Shown here: positions 16,199 through 22,887 of the stretch, in pieces
Layout: each line of letters opens with the position of its first letter
Position numbering within the stretch: the first letter of the stretch is position 1
Assembly: GCA_023443285.1 (NCBI GenBank)
Contig: JAEZVB010000091.1
Span: forward strand, 1 to 22,887
Length of the DNA: 22,887 nucleotides
DNA from: Bacillota bacterium
Lineage (GTDB): Bacteria; Bacillota; Negativicutes; Sporomusales; Sporomusaceae
Direction: 5' to 3'
The notes under the pieces: model-generated
What the model was told of the DNA's origin: nothing
Database searches by the model: none
What the model saw: only the letters and a program-made list of their open reading frames with translations
Program-made: the position numbers and the translations under genes

Positions 16199-17554
16199 TT
16201 AGCCACCTCCTTGGCGCCTGGTATATTGCCATACCGGCGAACACACAGTAGAGTAAACTTCCTGTGCAAAATTAACAGCGCCGTCAAAACCACTTAACGG
16301 ATGTTTGCGATTGTGGTTGTGATCAAGGAAAGCCAGTCCCAGTTTGTAGGCAAGCGGCCGTTCCTTAACACCACCCACCAATAGGTGCGCGCCTTGCCCG
16401 GTCATAAAACGTTCCAGTTCGGCAGGATTGGCATCATCTAAAATAACAGTTCCGTCACTTACTAGCTCATGAATGGTATCATACTCTTCCTGCCGCCCGG
16501 TCTGCGTACCGACCATTACCACCTCCATGCCAATTTCCCGAAACTGTTTGATCAGTGAGATGGCTTTAAAGCCGCCGCCCACATAGACGGCTGCTTTCTT
16601 GCCTGCCAGTTTTTCACGATATCTCTGGATAATAGGTGACACTCGGTCAGTTTCCCGACGAATGAGCACTTCGGCCCTGGCTCTTAATTCACCGCCGCCC
16701 ATAGCCTCCGCAATAGCCCTTAGTGACTTCGAGGTATCCTCAATCCCGAGAAAAGACACCTGCTGGTAGGGAATATCATACAATTCCTGCAGCTTGCCTG
16801 CAAGGTAATACATAGAACCGGCACATTGGACAATGTTGAGCGAAGCTTTTGCTGCTGATTTAATAGTCTAACTGGTTGAGTCCCCGGTAAATACGGTGTT
16901 TATCTTAATACCTACTTGACTGAGGTAGTCCCTTACAATCCAGGCTTCCCCTGCCAGGTTAAAGTCCCCCAGATAATTGAGAGACCTACTGGCAGCAGCC
17001 TCACGCCGGTCAACAGGATCAATCAGCTGTAACAACGCTTCACAGGCCGCGCGATAACCGGCGGATTTATTGCCGATAAAGCCACTGGACTCCACCGGGA
17101 TTACCTCAATGTCATGGCGACTGGCCGCTGCTTTGCATATAGCCTTCAAATCATCCCCAATGACACCGACAATACAAGTGGAATACACGAAAACCAACTT
17201 GGCTCGATATTTTTCCACAAGTTCATCAATTGTCCGGGATAGTTTCTTTTCACCGCCAAATATAATGTCTTGTTCCCGCAAATCAGTTGTAAAACTATTA
17301 CGATAAAGTTCGGAGCCGCTGGACAGGCTGCCGCGGATATCCCAGGTGTAACTGGCACAGCCTACTGGCCCATGTACCAGATGGATGGCATCTGTTACCG
17401 GATTCAAAACCACCCTGGCCCCACAATACACACAGGCCCGTTGGCTGACACAGCCGGCAATGCTATCTGCATCACACTTTAACGTATTTTTTCGCCGTCC
17501 TTTAGTAGCTATAAATTCTTCCCGGCCTGAAATCGCTGCAGCTGTCTCGCTCAT
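16199..17554 (-). pseudogene. nifE: NifE, cofactor scaffold subunit, interrupted by an in-frame TAG at codon 229
   Basis: A NifD-like partner of NifN in FeMo-co assembly. Read through, the gene has 451 codons, normal for NifE. The N-terminal half has SQRACVYCGARVVLNP, HLVHGPVGCASYTWDIRGS and STCIVGVIGDDLKAI. The C-terminal half has SLNIVQCAGSM, SFLGIEDTSKSLRAIA and HPLSGFDGAVNFAQEV. At 16868-16870 there is an amber TAG in the same frame, within TGDSTS-stop-TIKSAAK; no indel is involved. In the aligned stretch of the neighbouring NifD (TGDGSYEELK) the position is glutamate, so one base change from GAG would explain it. No start with a ribosome binding site precedes the second half. It is either a recent nonsense mutation, a sequence error or a read-through codon. 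The start is ATG at 17552-17554 behind GGGAGGTGA; GTG at 17566 is less likely. Confidence 0.88.
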
Positions 17555-17577
17555 TTCGCCAGTCACCTCCCGTCTAC

Positions 17578-18966
17578 TTACATTACTAACTCAAAATCCT
17601 CATCAGCCGCATCTCTATCCGCTCTATCGAGTAGCGCCCCGCTGATGCTCTCGATTAGACGCATAGCGCCTCGATAACCGACAATGGGCAAATAGGAATG
17701 AACACTACGATCCAGTATAGGGAAACCAACCCGTACTAACGGGATGTCTTCCGCCCGGGCTATATATTTGCCATAGGTGTTGCCAATAATCAAATCCACT
17801 GGCTCATTCTTGATCCATTGATGGAAGGTAAATAAATCGCCACCTGATTTGATATTAGCTGTTATACCGGTAGGTGCCAGCATAGCTTGTATCTCTTCAT
17901 CAAAATTTCCGAGACCTGTTCCCTTAGCTCCACCCGGTGTACCAGTTAAGATATGTACCGGTTTCATGCCCAAACTCAGCACAAATTCTGTCAACCCGGT
18001 AACAATATCAGGGTCACCAAAAATGCCTACCTGTTTTCCATGAAAATGAAAATGGGTATCAGTCATAATGTCTACTAACTGTCCGCGCTCTTCTTCCAGT
18101 TCGGGTGGTACTTCCTGCGCAAACGTCCGCCGCAAGGTCACAAGCAAAGCATCAGTAGCTTTAATTCCAATCGGAGTTTTCAAAACAGTTGCCGGAACCT
18201 GGCATTTCTTTGACAAGAGTTCAGCAGCATCACTTGAGGCAAAACGCCCGAGTGCCACTGTCAGTTTGGAGTTGCCACTGTCTTTGATCTGCGCCACCGT
18301 AGCACCACCCTGAGGGAACATGCTAAACTTGCCTGTCATTGGAGCATCCAACACACCGGAGGTGTCAGGAAACATGATTGAAGCAATGCCCATGGCTTTG
18401 GCAATACGTTTGATCTCCCGCATATCGCCAGGATTAACGAAACCGGGAATGATATTGACCTGTTCCTTTTTTACCGGCAAAGTGGCTTCTGCTAAATAAC
18501 TGACCATCCCTTTAGTCATATTAGAAAAGCCGGTAACGTGAGAGCCTTGATAACTAGGCGTATTAGCGTGAATAACAAGTTTGCCCTCAGGAATCTCGGA
18601 GGCTTTAATAATATTGGGAATATCATCACCGATAGTCTCTGTCAGGCAAGTAGTATGCACTGCCATAACCTCCGGATTATAAATAGCAAATACATTTTTT
18701 ATGGCCGTTTTTAGGTTGGCACCGCCGCCGAATACCGAAGCTCCTTCTGTAAAGCTCGAGGTAGAGGCCATGGCCGGCTCCCGGAAATGCCGGGACAAAT
18801 GCATACGGTGATACGAACAACAGCCTTGCGAGCCATGACTGTGCGGCAAACATCCATGAATCCCGAGGGCAGCGTACATAGCCCCAATAGGCTGGCAGGT
18901 TTTTGCCGGGTTAATTGCGCCGCCACTATTACGTTCTTTGTGTTCTTTTGGTGTACAATCCAGCAT
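17578..18966 (-). CDS. nifK: Nitrogenase MoFe protein beta subunit NifK
   Basis: A 462-residue beta subunit of the MoFe protein; with NifD it forms the alpha2beta2 tetramer and the shared P-cluster. The P-cluster cysteines are recognisable in TCQPIGAM (C24), HGSQGCCSYHRM (C49) and TTCLTETIGDDI (C107). TPSYQGSHVTG and the C-terminal VRVGFPILDRS are also typical. It lacks the roughly 50 N-terminal residues of proteobacterial NifK, as in Clostridium pasteurianum. The ATG at 18964-18966 is 1 nt after the nifD stop, with GGAAGGAG inside the end of nifD, so the two subunits are coupled in translation. Confidence 0.98.
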   Translation of the reverse strand: MLDCTPKEHKERNSGGAINPAKTCQPIGAMYAALGIHGCLPHSHGSQGCCSYHRMHLSRHFREPAMASTSSFTEGASVFGGGANLKTAIKNVFAIYNPEVMAVHTTCLTETIGDDIPNIIKASEIPEGKLVIHANTPSYQGSHVTGFSNMTKGMVSYLAEATLPVKKEQVNIIPGFVNPGDMREIKRIAKAMGIASIMFPDTSGVLDAPMTGKFSMFPQGGATVAQIKDSGNSKLTVALGRFASSDAAELLSKKCQVPATVLKTPIGIKATDALLVTLRRTFAQEVPPELEEERGQLVDIMTDTHFHFHGKQVGIFGDPDIVTGLTEFVLSLGMKPVHILTGTPGGAKGTGLGNFDEEIQAMLAPTGITANIKSGGDLFTFHQWIKNEPVDLIIGNTYGKYIARAEDIPLVRVGFPILDRSVHSYLPIVGYRGAMRLIESISGALLDRADRDAADEDFELVM

Positions 18967-18967
18967 A

Positions 18968-20581
18968 TCAGGCCACTCCTTCCTCAGTAACAGTACCAGT
19001 TAACAGCGGTTCATCCTTCCAGGGCGGAACTATGAAGTTCCAGGTAGGAGAAGCAAACCCCATACTCACATCTCGCGCAAAATTCACTGCACCGTTAAAC
19101 CCAGCATAGGGACCGCTATAGTCATAGGAATGAATCTGTTTGGCCGGGATACCCATCTTCTGGATTACGTATTTATCCTTTATACCAGAGGCAAAGATGT
19201 CTGGTTTGAGAAGCTTGATAAACTCCTCTGTTTCAAAGTGATTGAGGTCATCAACAATAATACTGCCATCCTTCATGGCTACGTTCATGCCCGCATAGTG
19301 GCTTAAGGGAATTTTTTGTTTAAGCTCTTCCAGTTTTTCTGGCGATACCTTCAAGCGGAAACGCCGTTCATCTGCACTCACATGCAGCTCAGGAATATTC
19401 TTAGAATCGGCATCGGTTTTGATAGAAGCCATAACCTGGCGCCCTTCATAATCGTCCCGGTGGGCAAATTCATAGCCTGCTAATATTGTCTCAATCCCCA
19501 GCTCGGCAAATAGCCCTTGATAATGATGGCCACGCGAACCGCCGACGAAGCAGAACGCTGTCTTGCCATCGGAAATTTTCTTATACTGATCCATTAATGG
19601 TTCTATCCGCGCCACTTCACGGGCAATTACTTCCTCGGTTTTTTCGCGGAGAGCTTCATCATCAAAATATAGCGCCATGTTTCTAAGGGAATCAATGGTT
19701 CCCTGAATGCCAATAAAGTTGACTTTCAGCCAGGGAGTACCATACTTGGTCTCCAGCATTTCCGCGATATAATTTATCGATCGGTGACATTGAACTAAAT
19801 TGAGTTCTGCCGTATGGGCATTCTTTAGTTCTTCATACGAGCCATCACCAGTCATAACAGATACAACGGTGTAACCAATCTCCTCCAGTACCCGCTCAAC
19901 TTCCCAGCTATCGCCGCCGATATTGTATTCCCCGAGAATATTGATGGGATATTTGCCTGGCGCCTTCTCGGTGTCACTAGCCCCAATGACTCGATCCATC
20001 AGAATATTATTGGCAATATGGTGGCCAGCCGACTGACTGACGCCTTTATACCCTTCGCAACTAAAGGAAAGAACAGGAACCCCGTGGCGATTTTCCGCAG
20101 CCTTGGCTACAGCACCAATATCGTCGCCAATTAGTCCTACAGGGCAGGTGGCCGATACGGTAATGGCCTTAGGGTGAAATATCTCTACTACCTCATCAAT
20201 GACTTGGGCTAATTTTTTTTCGCCGCCAAACACGATGTCGCTTTCCTGCATATCAGTAGATACACAATAGTTAAGGAAATTCTGAGTAGGGTCATCCGAT
20301 TTTGCTTTGTTCCGACGAGTTCCCCAGGAATAGTAGCCACAACCAATAGGGCCGTGGGTAATATGAACCATATCTTTGAGCGGACCAAGCACAACACCTT
20401 TACAGCCAGCATAGGCACAGCCGCGGTTGGTAATAATACCAGGAATTGTGCGGGTATTTGCTTCAATTACCTGCGCACTTTTTGCTCCATCTTTAATCAG
20501 GATGTGCTTCGAGCGGTTTTTTTGAACTTTAGATGGATATTGATCAAGAATTTCTTGCAACTCTTTTTCAGTAACAGCCAT
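18968..20581 (-). CDS. nifD: Nitrogenase MoFe protein alpha subunit NifD
   Basis: A 537-residue alpha subunit that holds FeMo-cofactor and part of the P-cluster. P-cluster cysteines are in NRGCAYAGCKG (C55), GPIGCGYYSW (C81) and TCPVGLIGDD (C146). FeMo-co ligands are the cysteine in LNLVQCHRSINY (about 265) and the histidine in KQIHSYDYSGPY (about 484). A segment of about 50 residues around 376-430, with DYEGRQVMASIKTDADSKN and ERRFRLKVSPEKLEELKQ, corresponds to the insertion that makes clostridial NifD longer than the proteobacterial one. The ATG is preceded by AAAGGGGGT, 35 nt after nifI2. Confidence 0.98.
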   Translation of the reverse strand: MAVTEKELQEILDQYPSKVQKNRSKHILIKDGAKSAQVIEANTRTIPGIITNRGCAYAGCKGVVLGPLKDMVHITHGPIGCGYYSWGTRRNKAKSDDPTQNFLNYCVSTDMQESDIVFGGEKKLAQVIDEVVEIFHPKAITVSATCPVGLIGDDIGAVAKAAENRHGVPVLSFSCEGYKGVSQSAGHHIANNILMDRVIGASDTEKAPGKYPINILGEYNIGGDSWEVERVLEEIGYTVVSVMTGDGSYEELKNAHTAELNLVQCHRSINYIAEMLETKYGTPWLKVNFIGIQGTIDSLRNMALYFDDEALREKTEEVIAREVARIEPLMDQYKKISDGKTAFCFVGGSRGHHYQGLFAELGIETILAGYEFAHRDDYEGRQVMASIKTDADSKNIPELHVSADERRFRLKVSPEKLEELKQKIPLSHYAGMNVAMKDGSIIVDDLNHFETEEFIKLLKPDIFASGIKDKYVIQKMGIPAKQIHSYDYSGPYAGFNGAVNFARDVSMGFASPTWNFIVPPWKDEPLLTGTVTEEGVA

Positions 20582-20616
20582 GCTGCTTACCCCCTTTGCC
20601 TCTGTACTAACTACAC

Positions 20617-21024
20617 TTATACTGCGTCTTCGCCAGACTCTCCGGTACGAACTCTGACGGCATCCAGCATAGGCATAATAATAATTTTTCCATCTCCCAC
20701 CCTATTCTCTGTGCGGTTGACTGATATAATAGCGTCCACAATCTTAGTTACATCTTCATCATGGGCTAAAATCGTAAATAACCGGCGTGGGAACAATCGA
20801 TGTCCATCCAAAAAACCGTCAATCAACATTTCCGCATCCTGCTCGTCAGCACCAGGCATACTCATCATTTTGTCTTTCCGTTCAGCTACAATGGCTGGAT
20901 CATCAATCAGTTTGCCCCGTCCCATGACCTTAAAGGCTGTGAAACCGGCTACCCCGGCTTCTACCAAGGCTTTCTTGGTAGCACTTGTTTTATTCATACG
21001 CACTATGGCTAGAATCTCTTGCAT
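20617..21024 (-). CDS. nifI2: Nitrogenase PII-like regulator NifI2
   Basis: A 135-residue GlnB/PII-family protein. With NifI1 it forms a complex that, in methanogens, binds NifDK and blocks NifH docking when 2-oxoglutarate falls after ammonium addition. The fold is clear from MQEILAIVRMNKTSATKKAL, FTAFKVMGRGKLIDD and the C-terminal VGDGKIIIMPM. The T-loop region is long (about 40-75) and lacks the uridylylated tyrosine of GlnB, as usual for NifI2. The ATG has AAAGGGGG at good distance, partly overlapping the stop of nifI1. Location between nifH and nifD is the standard position for this pair. Confidence 0.96.
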   Translation of the reverse strand: MQEILAIVRMNKTSATKKALVEAGVAGFTAFKVMGRGKLIDDPAIVAERKDKMMSMPGADEQDAEMLIDGFLDGHRLFPRRLFTILAHDEDVTKIVDAIISVNRTENRVGDGKIIIMPMLDAVRVRTGESGEDAV

Positions 21025-21037
21025 GCTGCAGCCCCCT

Positions 21038-21364
21038 TTACAGTTCTTTCATGCCGCTTGACACGGTGTATACCTCGGAAACCGGCGTAATGAAGATTTT
21101 GCCGTCGCCATAGGCACCTTTTTCTCCCGTTTTGGCAGCTTCCATGATTACCTTAACAATTTCTTGTTTATATTCGGCTCGTACCGCCATGAGTAGCAGC
21201 GTTTTGGGGATTTCATCATAAACGACACCGCCAATTTTAATGCCCTTTTGTTTGCCGCGGCCTATAACATCAACGACAGTAACGGCGTTAAATCCGGCTT
21301 GTGACAGTTCAGCCAGCACTTCGTCTTTTTTATCTGGTCTAATAATGGCTCTGATTAATATCAC
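21038..21364 (-). CDS. nifI1: Nitrogenase PII-like regulator NifI1
   Basis: A 108-residue GlnB/PII-family protein, partner of NifI2 in post-translational control of nitrogenase activity. Features are the N-terminal ILIRAIIRPDKKDEVL, the T-loop segment DVIGRGKQKGIKIGG and YGDGKIFITPV near the end. I choose the GTG at 21362-21364, giving MILIRAIIRP, because AAGGAG then has an 8-nt spacing and family members start just before this strand. Another in-frame GTG at 21373 overlaps that ribosome binding site. It lies 33 nt after nifH. Confidence 0.95.
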   Translation of the reverse strand: MILIRAIIRPDKKDEVLAELSQAGFNAVTVVDVIGRGKQKGIKIGGVVYDEIPKTLLLMAVRAEYKQEIVKVIMEAAKTGEKGAYGDGKIFITPVSEVYTVSSGMKEL

Positions 21365-21397
21365 AACATTCACTCCTTCATTTTTCGTTGTTTAGGT

Positions 21398-22225
21398 TTA
21401 GGCAATGGCGTCAAGGAAACCGTGTTGCATCATAAGCTCTTCCAAACGATCCTGCGTCATGGGTTTAGGAATAACAAACATTTTATTCTCGTCAATGGCC
21501 TTAGCCAAAGCGCGATATTCATTGGCTTGACCGGCTTCAGGATCAAAATCAATGACTGTTTTTTTATGAATTTCAGCACGTTGAACCAAGTTATCCCTTG
21601 GCACGAAATAGATGAGCTGGGAACCAAGTTCTTCCGCAAACGCTTTTAAAAGTGGCAGTTCATTATCCACTTTCCGGCTGTTGCAGATAATACCACCTAA
21701 ACGAACCTTACCTGAAGCTGCATATTTTTGAATGCCTTTAGCAATGTTATTGGCTGCATATAAGGCCATTAGTTCTCCGGAAGCTACAATATAAATTTCT
21801 TCCGCTTTACCTTCCCTGATCGGCATGGCAAATCCGCCGCAAACAACGTCGCCAAGTACGTCATAAAATACATATTCGAGTTCGTCTGTATAGGCTCCAA
21901 GCGATTCCAACATATTAATCGAGGTGATTATGCCACGACCAGCGCAGCCTACCCCAGGCTCAGGACCACCTGATTCCACACAGCGGGTATTTTTAAAGCC
22001 TTCTTTTAAAATAGCATCAAGTTCAATATCATCACCTTCGTCACGCAGTGTATCAAGCACTGTCTTTTGACAAAGTCCATTTAAGAGTAACCGCGTAGAG
22101 TCAGCCTTAGGATCACAGCCAACCACCATAATATTTTTTCCAGCTTCAGCTAACGCCGCAACCGTGTTTTGCGTTGTAGTCGATTTACCAATACCGCCTT
22201 TACCATAAATAGCAACCTGTCTCAT
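21398..22225 (-). CDS. nifH: Nitrogenase iron protein NifH
   Basis: A 275-residue homodimeric ATPase that passes electrons one at a time to the MoFe protein and also acts in FeMo-co and P-cluster maturation. The P-loop GKGGIGKST is at 8-16. The [4Fe-4S] cluster shared between the two subunits is bound by the cysteines in GVGCAGRG (C94) and DVVCGGFAMP (C129). R97 in the same loop is the residue that is ADP-ribosylated by DraT in species that have it; no draT is seen here. VGCDPKADSTR is the switch region. The ATG has GGGAGGAAG upstream. It is the first gene of the operon, behind a long structured leader. Confidence 0.98.
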   Translation of the reverse strand: MRQVAIYGKGGIGKSTTTQNTVAALAEAGKNIMVVGCDPKADSTRLLLNGLCQKTVLDTLRDEGDDIELDAILKEGFKNTRCVESGGPEPGVGCAGRGIITSINMLESLGAYTDELEYVFYDVLGDVVCGGFAMPIREGKAEEIYIVASGELMALYAANNIAKGIQKYAASGKVRLGGIICNSRKVDNELPLLKAFAEELGSQLIYFVPRDNLVQRAEIHKKTVIDFDPEAGQANEYRALAKAIDENKMFVIPKPMTQDRLEELMMQHGFLDAIA

Positions 22226-22264
22226 AGTTAACTTCCTCCCTTTTTATAGTGAGAATTCTGGCTT

Positions 22265-22336
22265 GGCGGGTTTATGTGTTGAAAAATGTTAGTGTGTAGA
22301 ATATAATAAGAATAAGCATATCAATAAACCCTTGCC
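22265..22336. repeat. Long-range inverted repeat in the nifH leader
   Basis: GGCGGGTTTAT (22265-22275) is the inverted match of ATAAACCC (22324-22331) plus GCC (22334-22336), with two extra bases between them. The space enclosed is 48 nt. In a minus-strand transcript it would fold into a stem close to the nifH ribosome binding site; the plus-strand promoter lies inside the loop. Confidence 0.45.
22279..22307 (+). promoter_or_regulatory. Near-consensus promoter on the plus strand, antisense to the nifH leader
   Basis: TTGAAA (22279-22284, 5 of 6) and a perfect TATAAT (22302-22307) are separated by exactly 17 nt. It is the best SigA-type promoter I found in the window. It points away from nifH, and the start site would be near 22314. 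Confidence 0.7.
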
Positions 22337-22402
22337 GCCCGCTTGGGAATTGCGATTTGCCGTGGCTTCATGAGTACTACTAATACTTGTGAAGCCTTTT
22401 AT
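22314..22402 (+). ncRNA. Candidate small RNA of about 90 nt, antisense to the nifH leader
   Basis: Bounded by the near-consensus promoter at 22279-22307 and by the hairpin 22364-22396 with its T-rich tail. The interval has no ribosome binding site and only a 13-codon frame starting at 22370, so it looks non-coding. If nifH is transcribed from the promoter at 22599-22627, this RNA would be fully complementary to part of the nifH 5' leader. It could also be an independent trans-acting RNA or the start of a leader for the plus-strand gene at 22812. No RNA family is recognised; ends are estimates. Confidence 0.5.
22364..22400 (+). terminator. Intrinsic terminator on the plus strand
   Basis: GGCTTCATGAGTA (22364-22376) pairs with TACTTGTGAAGCC (22384-22396), with two G-U pairs that are possible only in the plus-strand RNA, and is followed by TTTTATTT. 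It lies about 50 nt after the start site predicted from the promoter at 22279-22307. Confidence 0.65.
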
Positions 22403-22444
22403 TTGTGCTGAAGATAATCACCCCCCTTTTGTGAAAACAAGACA

Positions 22445-22476
22445 AGGCTTACCCCAGTAAATACTGTGGTAAGCCT
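22445..22476. repeat. Hairpin in the nifH leader
   Basis: AGGCTTACC (22445-22453) pairs with GGTAAGCCT (22468-22476), and an inner CAGT/ACTG closes a 4-nt loop, with one C-T mismatch between the two helices. On the minus strand it is followed by TGTCTTGTTTT, on the plus strand by CTTTGCTT, so it could be a weak terminator in either direction or a regulatory hairpin. Confidence 0.5.
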
Positions 22477-22523
22477 CTTTGCTTAGTAAAACCAATTACA
22501 TTGTCTGCAGAAAATTGCTCTGC

Positions 22524-22568
22524 AAAAACATAAAAAGCTATGAGCAGAATACTTCTACTCGATAGCTT
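22524..22568 (-). terminator. Strong intrinsic terminator just downstream of the nif promoter (possible attenuator)
   Basis: On the minus strand AAGCTAT (from 22568) pairs with ATAGCTT, followed inwards by GAG/CTC and TAGAA/TTCTG around a 3-nt loop. That is about 15 pairs with a single bulged base, followed by TTTTT-ATG-TTTTT. It starts only about 24 nt after the predicted start site of the minus-strand promoter at 22599-22627. There is no minus-strand gene to its right in the window for it to terminate, which is why attenuation of nifH is proposed. Confidence 0.7.
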
Positions 22569-22598
22569 CATTGCTGAAAACCATTATCTTTTAAGCAC

Positions 22599-22627
22599 AC
22601 TATACCATAGATAAACGTTACCTGCAA
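22599..22627 (-). promoter_or_regulatory. nifH: Candidate promoter of the nif operon (extended -10)
   Basis: On the minus strand TTGCAG (22622-22627) is 17 nt from TATAGT (22599-22604, 5 of 6), and TGG precedes the -10, giving an extended -10 element. The -35 is weak (3 of 6), consistent with an activated promoter. The start would be near 22592, giving a leader of about 365 nt before the nifH ATG. Confidence 0.5.
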
Positions 22628-22718
22628 TAGTTCGGATTAATTTCGGAAAATTAAGTTATCTGGAATTTAATCCCTTGTTAGATAATTTATGCAATATTCT
22701 AATAGGATCTACGTACCA

Positions 22719-22747
22719 TTGCATTTCCATAAGTATCCCGCTATAAT
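22719..22747 (+). promoter_or_regulatory. Promoter of the divergent plus-strand gene
   Basis: TTGCAT (22719-22724) and a perfect TATAAT (22742-22747) are separated by 17 nt. The start site would be near 22754, about 58 nt before the ATG at 22812. Confidence 0.6.
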
Positions 22748-22811
22748 CTAACTGTGACTAATATACTATTTAGGAAAATGCTGCACATTTTCTTAAAGGA
22801 GGCTTTTCCCT

Positions 22812-22887
22812 ATGGAACCTAGCAATGATGAAGTGCACGAGCTGTTGGCTGCTATTGTCTCTTCGCTCAACAATACCCTCTATGATC
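22812..22887 (+). CDS. 5' end of an unidentified gene divergent from nifH
   Basis: Only the first 25 codons are present, beginning MEPSNDEVHELLAAIVSSLN. The ATG has a strong ribosome binding site AAAGGAGG (ending 22802) with 9-nt spacing and a promoter at 22719-22747, so it is a real gene start. The visible residues look like an amphipathic helix and do not identify a family. Its position, divergent from the nif operon, is where a nif regulator is often found, but that is only inference. Confidence 0.75.
   Translation, partial: MEPSNDEVHELLAAIVSSLNNTLYD

Larger units (their letters stand above)
22226..22811. other. 586-base divergent regulatory region upstream of nifH
   Basis: No convincing protein-coding gene is visible. 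The region holds three candidate promoters (22279-22307 plus, 22599-22627 minus, 22719-22747 plus), a strong minus-strand terminator hairpin (22524-22568), a second hairpin (22445-22476), a plus-strand terminator (22364-22400) and a long-range inverted repeat (22265-22336). I found no sigma-54 promoter (GG-N10-GC) pointing at nifH, so the operon is probably transcribed by a SigA-type polymerase and controlled through its leader or by an unknown regulator. Confidence 0.6.

Noticed and set aside
16198..16293. A longer N-terminus for NifN starting at 16293
   Set aside because: The added stretch overlaps the end of nifE in another frame and does not resemble NifN; AAGGAGG marks the ATG at 16197.
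16811..16870. Reading nifE as two separate functional genes, or the TAG as a pyrrolysine codon
   Set aside because: No ribosome binding site or good start codon precedes the second half, so a planned split is not supported. Pyrrolysine would need pyl genes, which are not in the window, and NifE is not a known pyrrolysine protein. I keep it as an unexplained stop.
22334..22362. A possible sigma-54 promoter around TTGGGAATTGCGATTTGC
   Set aside because: The GG-to-GC spacing is 11 or 12, not the required 10, and it lies on the strand pointing away from nifH.
22370..22411. A 13-codon leader peptide inside the candidate small RNA
   Set aside because: No ribosome binding site precedes the ATG, and it runs through the terminator hairpin.

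Overview
The window reads as part of a chromosome of an anaerobic, low-to-moderate GC Firmicute, most likely a member of the Negativicutes (Sporomusa/Pelosinus-like). This is inferred from strong AGGAGG-type ribosome binding sites, a clostridial-type molybdenum nitrogenase operon (long NifD, short NifK, NifV split into omega and alpha), and a WavE-like lipopolysaccharide-type gene, which suggests an outer membrane. No species call is possible from the sequence alone.

Layout. Positions 1-2900 (minus strand) hold four tightly packed surface-glycan genes: a nucleotidyltransferase, a HAD phosphatase, a GDPD-like phosphodiesterase and a WavE-like protein. An initiator tRNA-fMet (minus) follows, with its own promoter and terminator. 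Positions 3664-7762 (plus) hold an overlapping glgA-glgP pair for glycogen synthesis and breakdown. Positions 7793-10443 (minus) hold a secreted L,D-transpeptidase, a LUD-domain protein and an unrecognised 177-residue protein. Two very small plus-strand genes (10615-10951), one rich in cysteine, end at a strong bidirectional terminator.

From 22225 down to 11032 (minus) runs one compact nitrogenase operon: nifH-nifI1-nifI2-nifD-nifK-nifE-nifN-nifB-anfO-like-nifV(omega)-nifV(alpha). NifH and NifDK form the enzyme. NifI1 and NifI2 are PII-like proteins for post-translational ammonium switch-off. NifB, NifEN and the homocitrate synthase pair make FeMo-cofactor. The outstanding oddity is nifE: an in-frame TAG at codon 229, with the rest of the protein intact on both sides in the same frame.

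The 586-base region upstream of nifH is densely structured. It has a minus-strand promoter followed at once by a strong intrinsic terminator (a possible attenuator of the nif operon). It also has a near-consensus plus-strand promoter followed by a hairpin terminator, which together outline a candidate small RNA of about 90 nt antisense to the nifH leader. A divergent plus-strand gene starts at 22812 and runs off the window.
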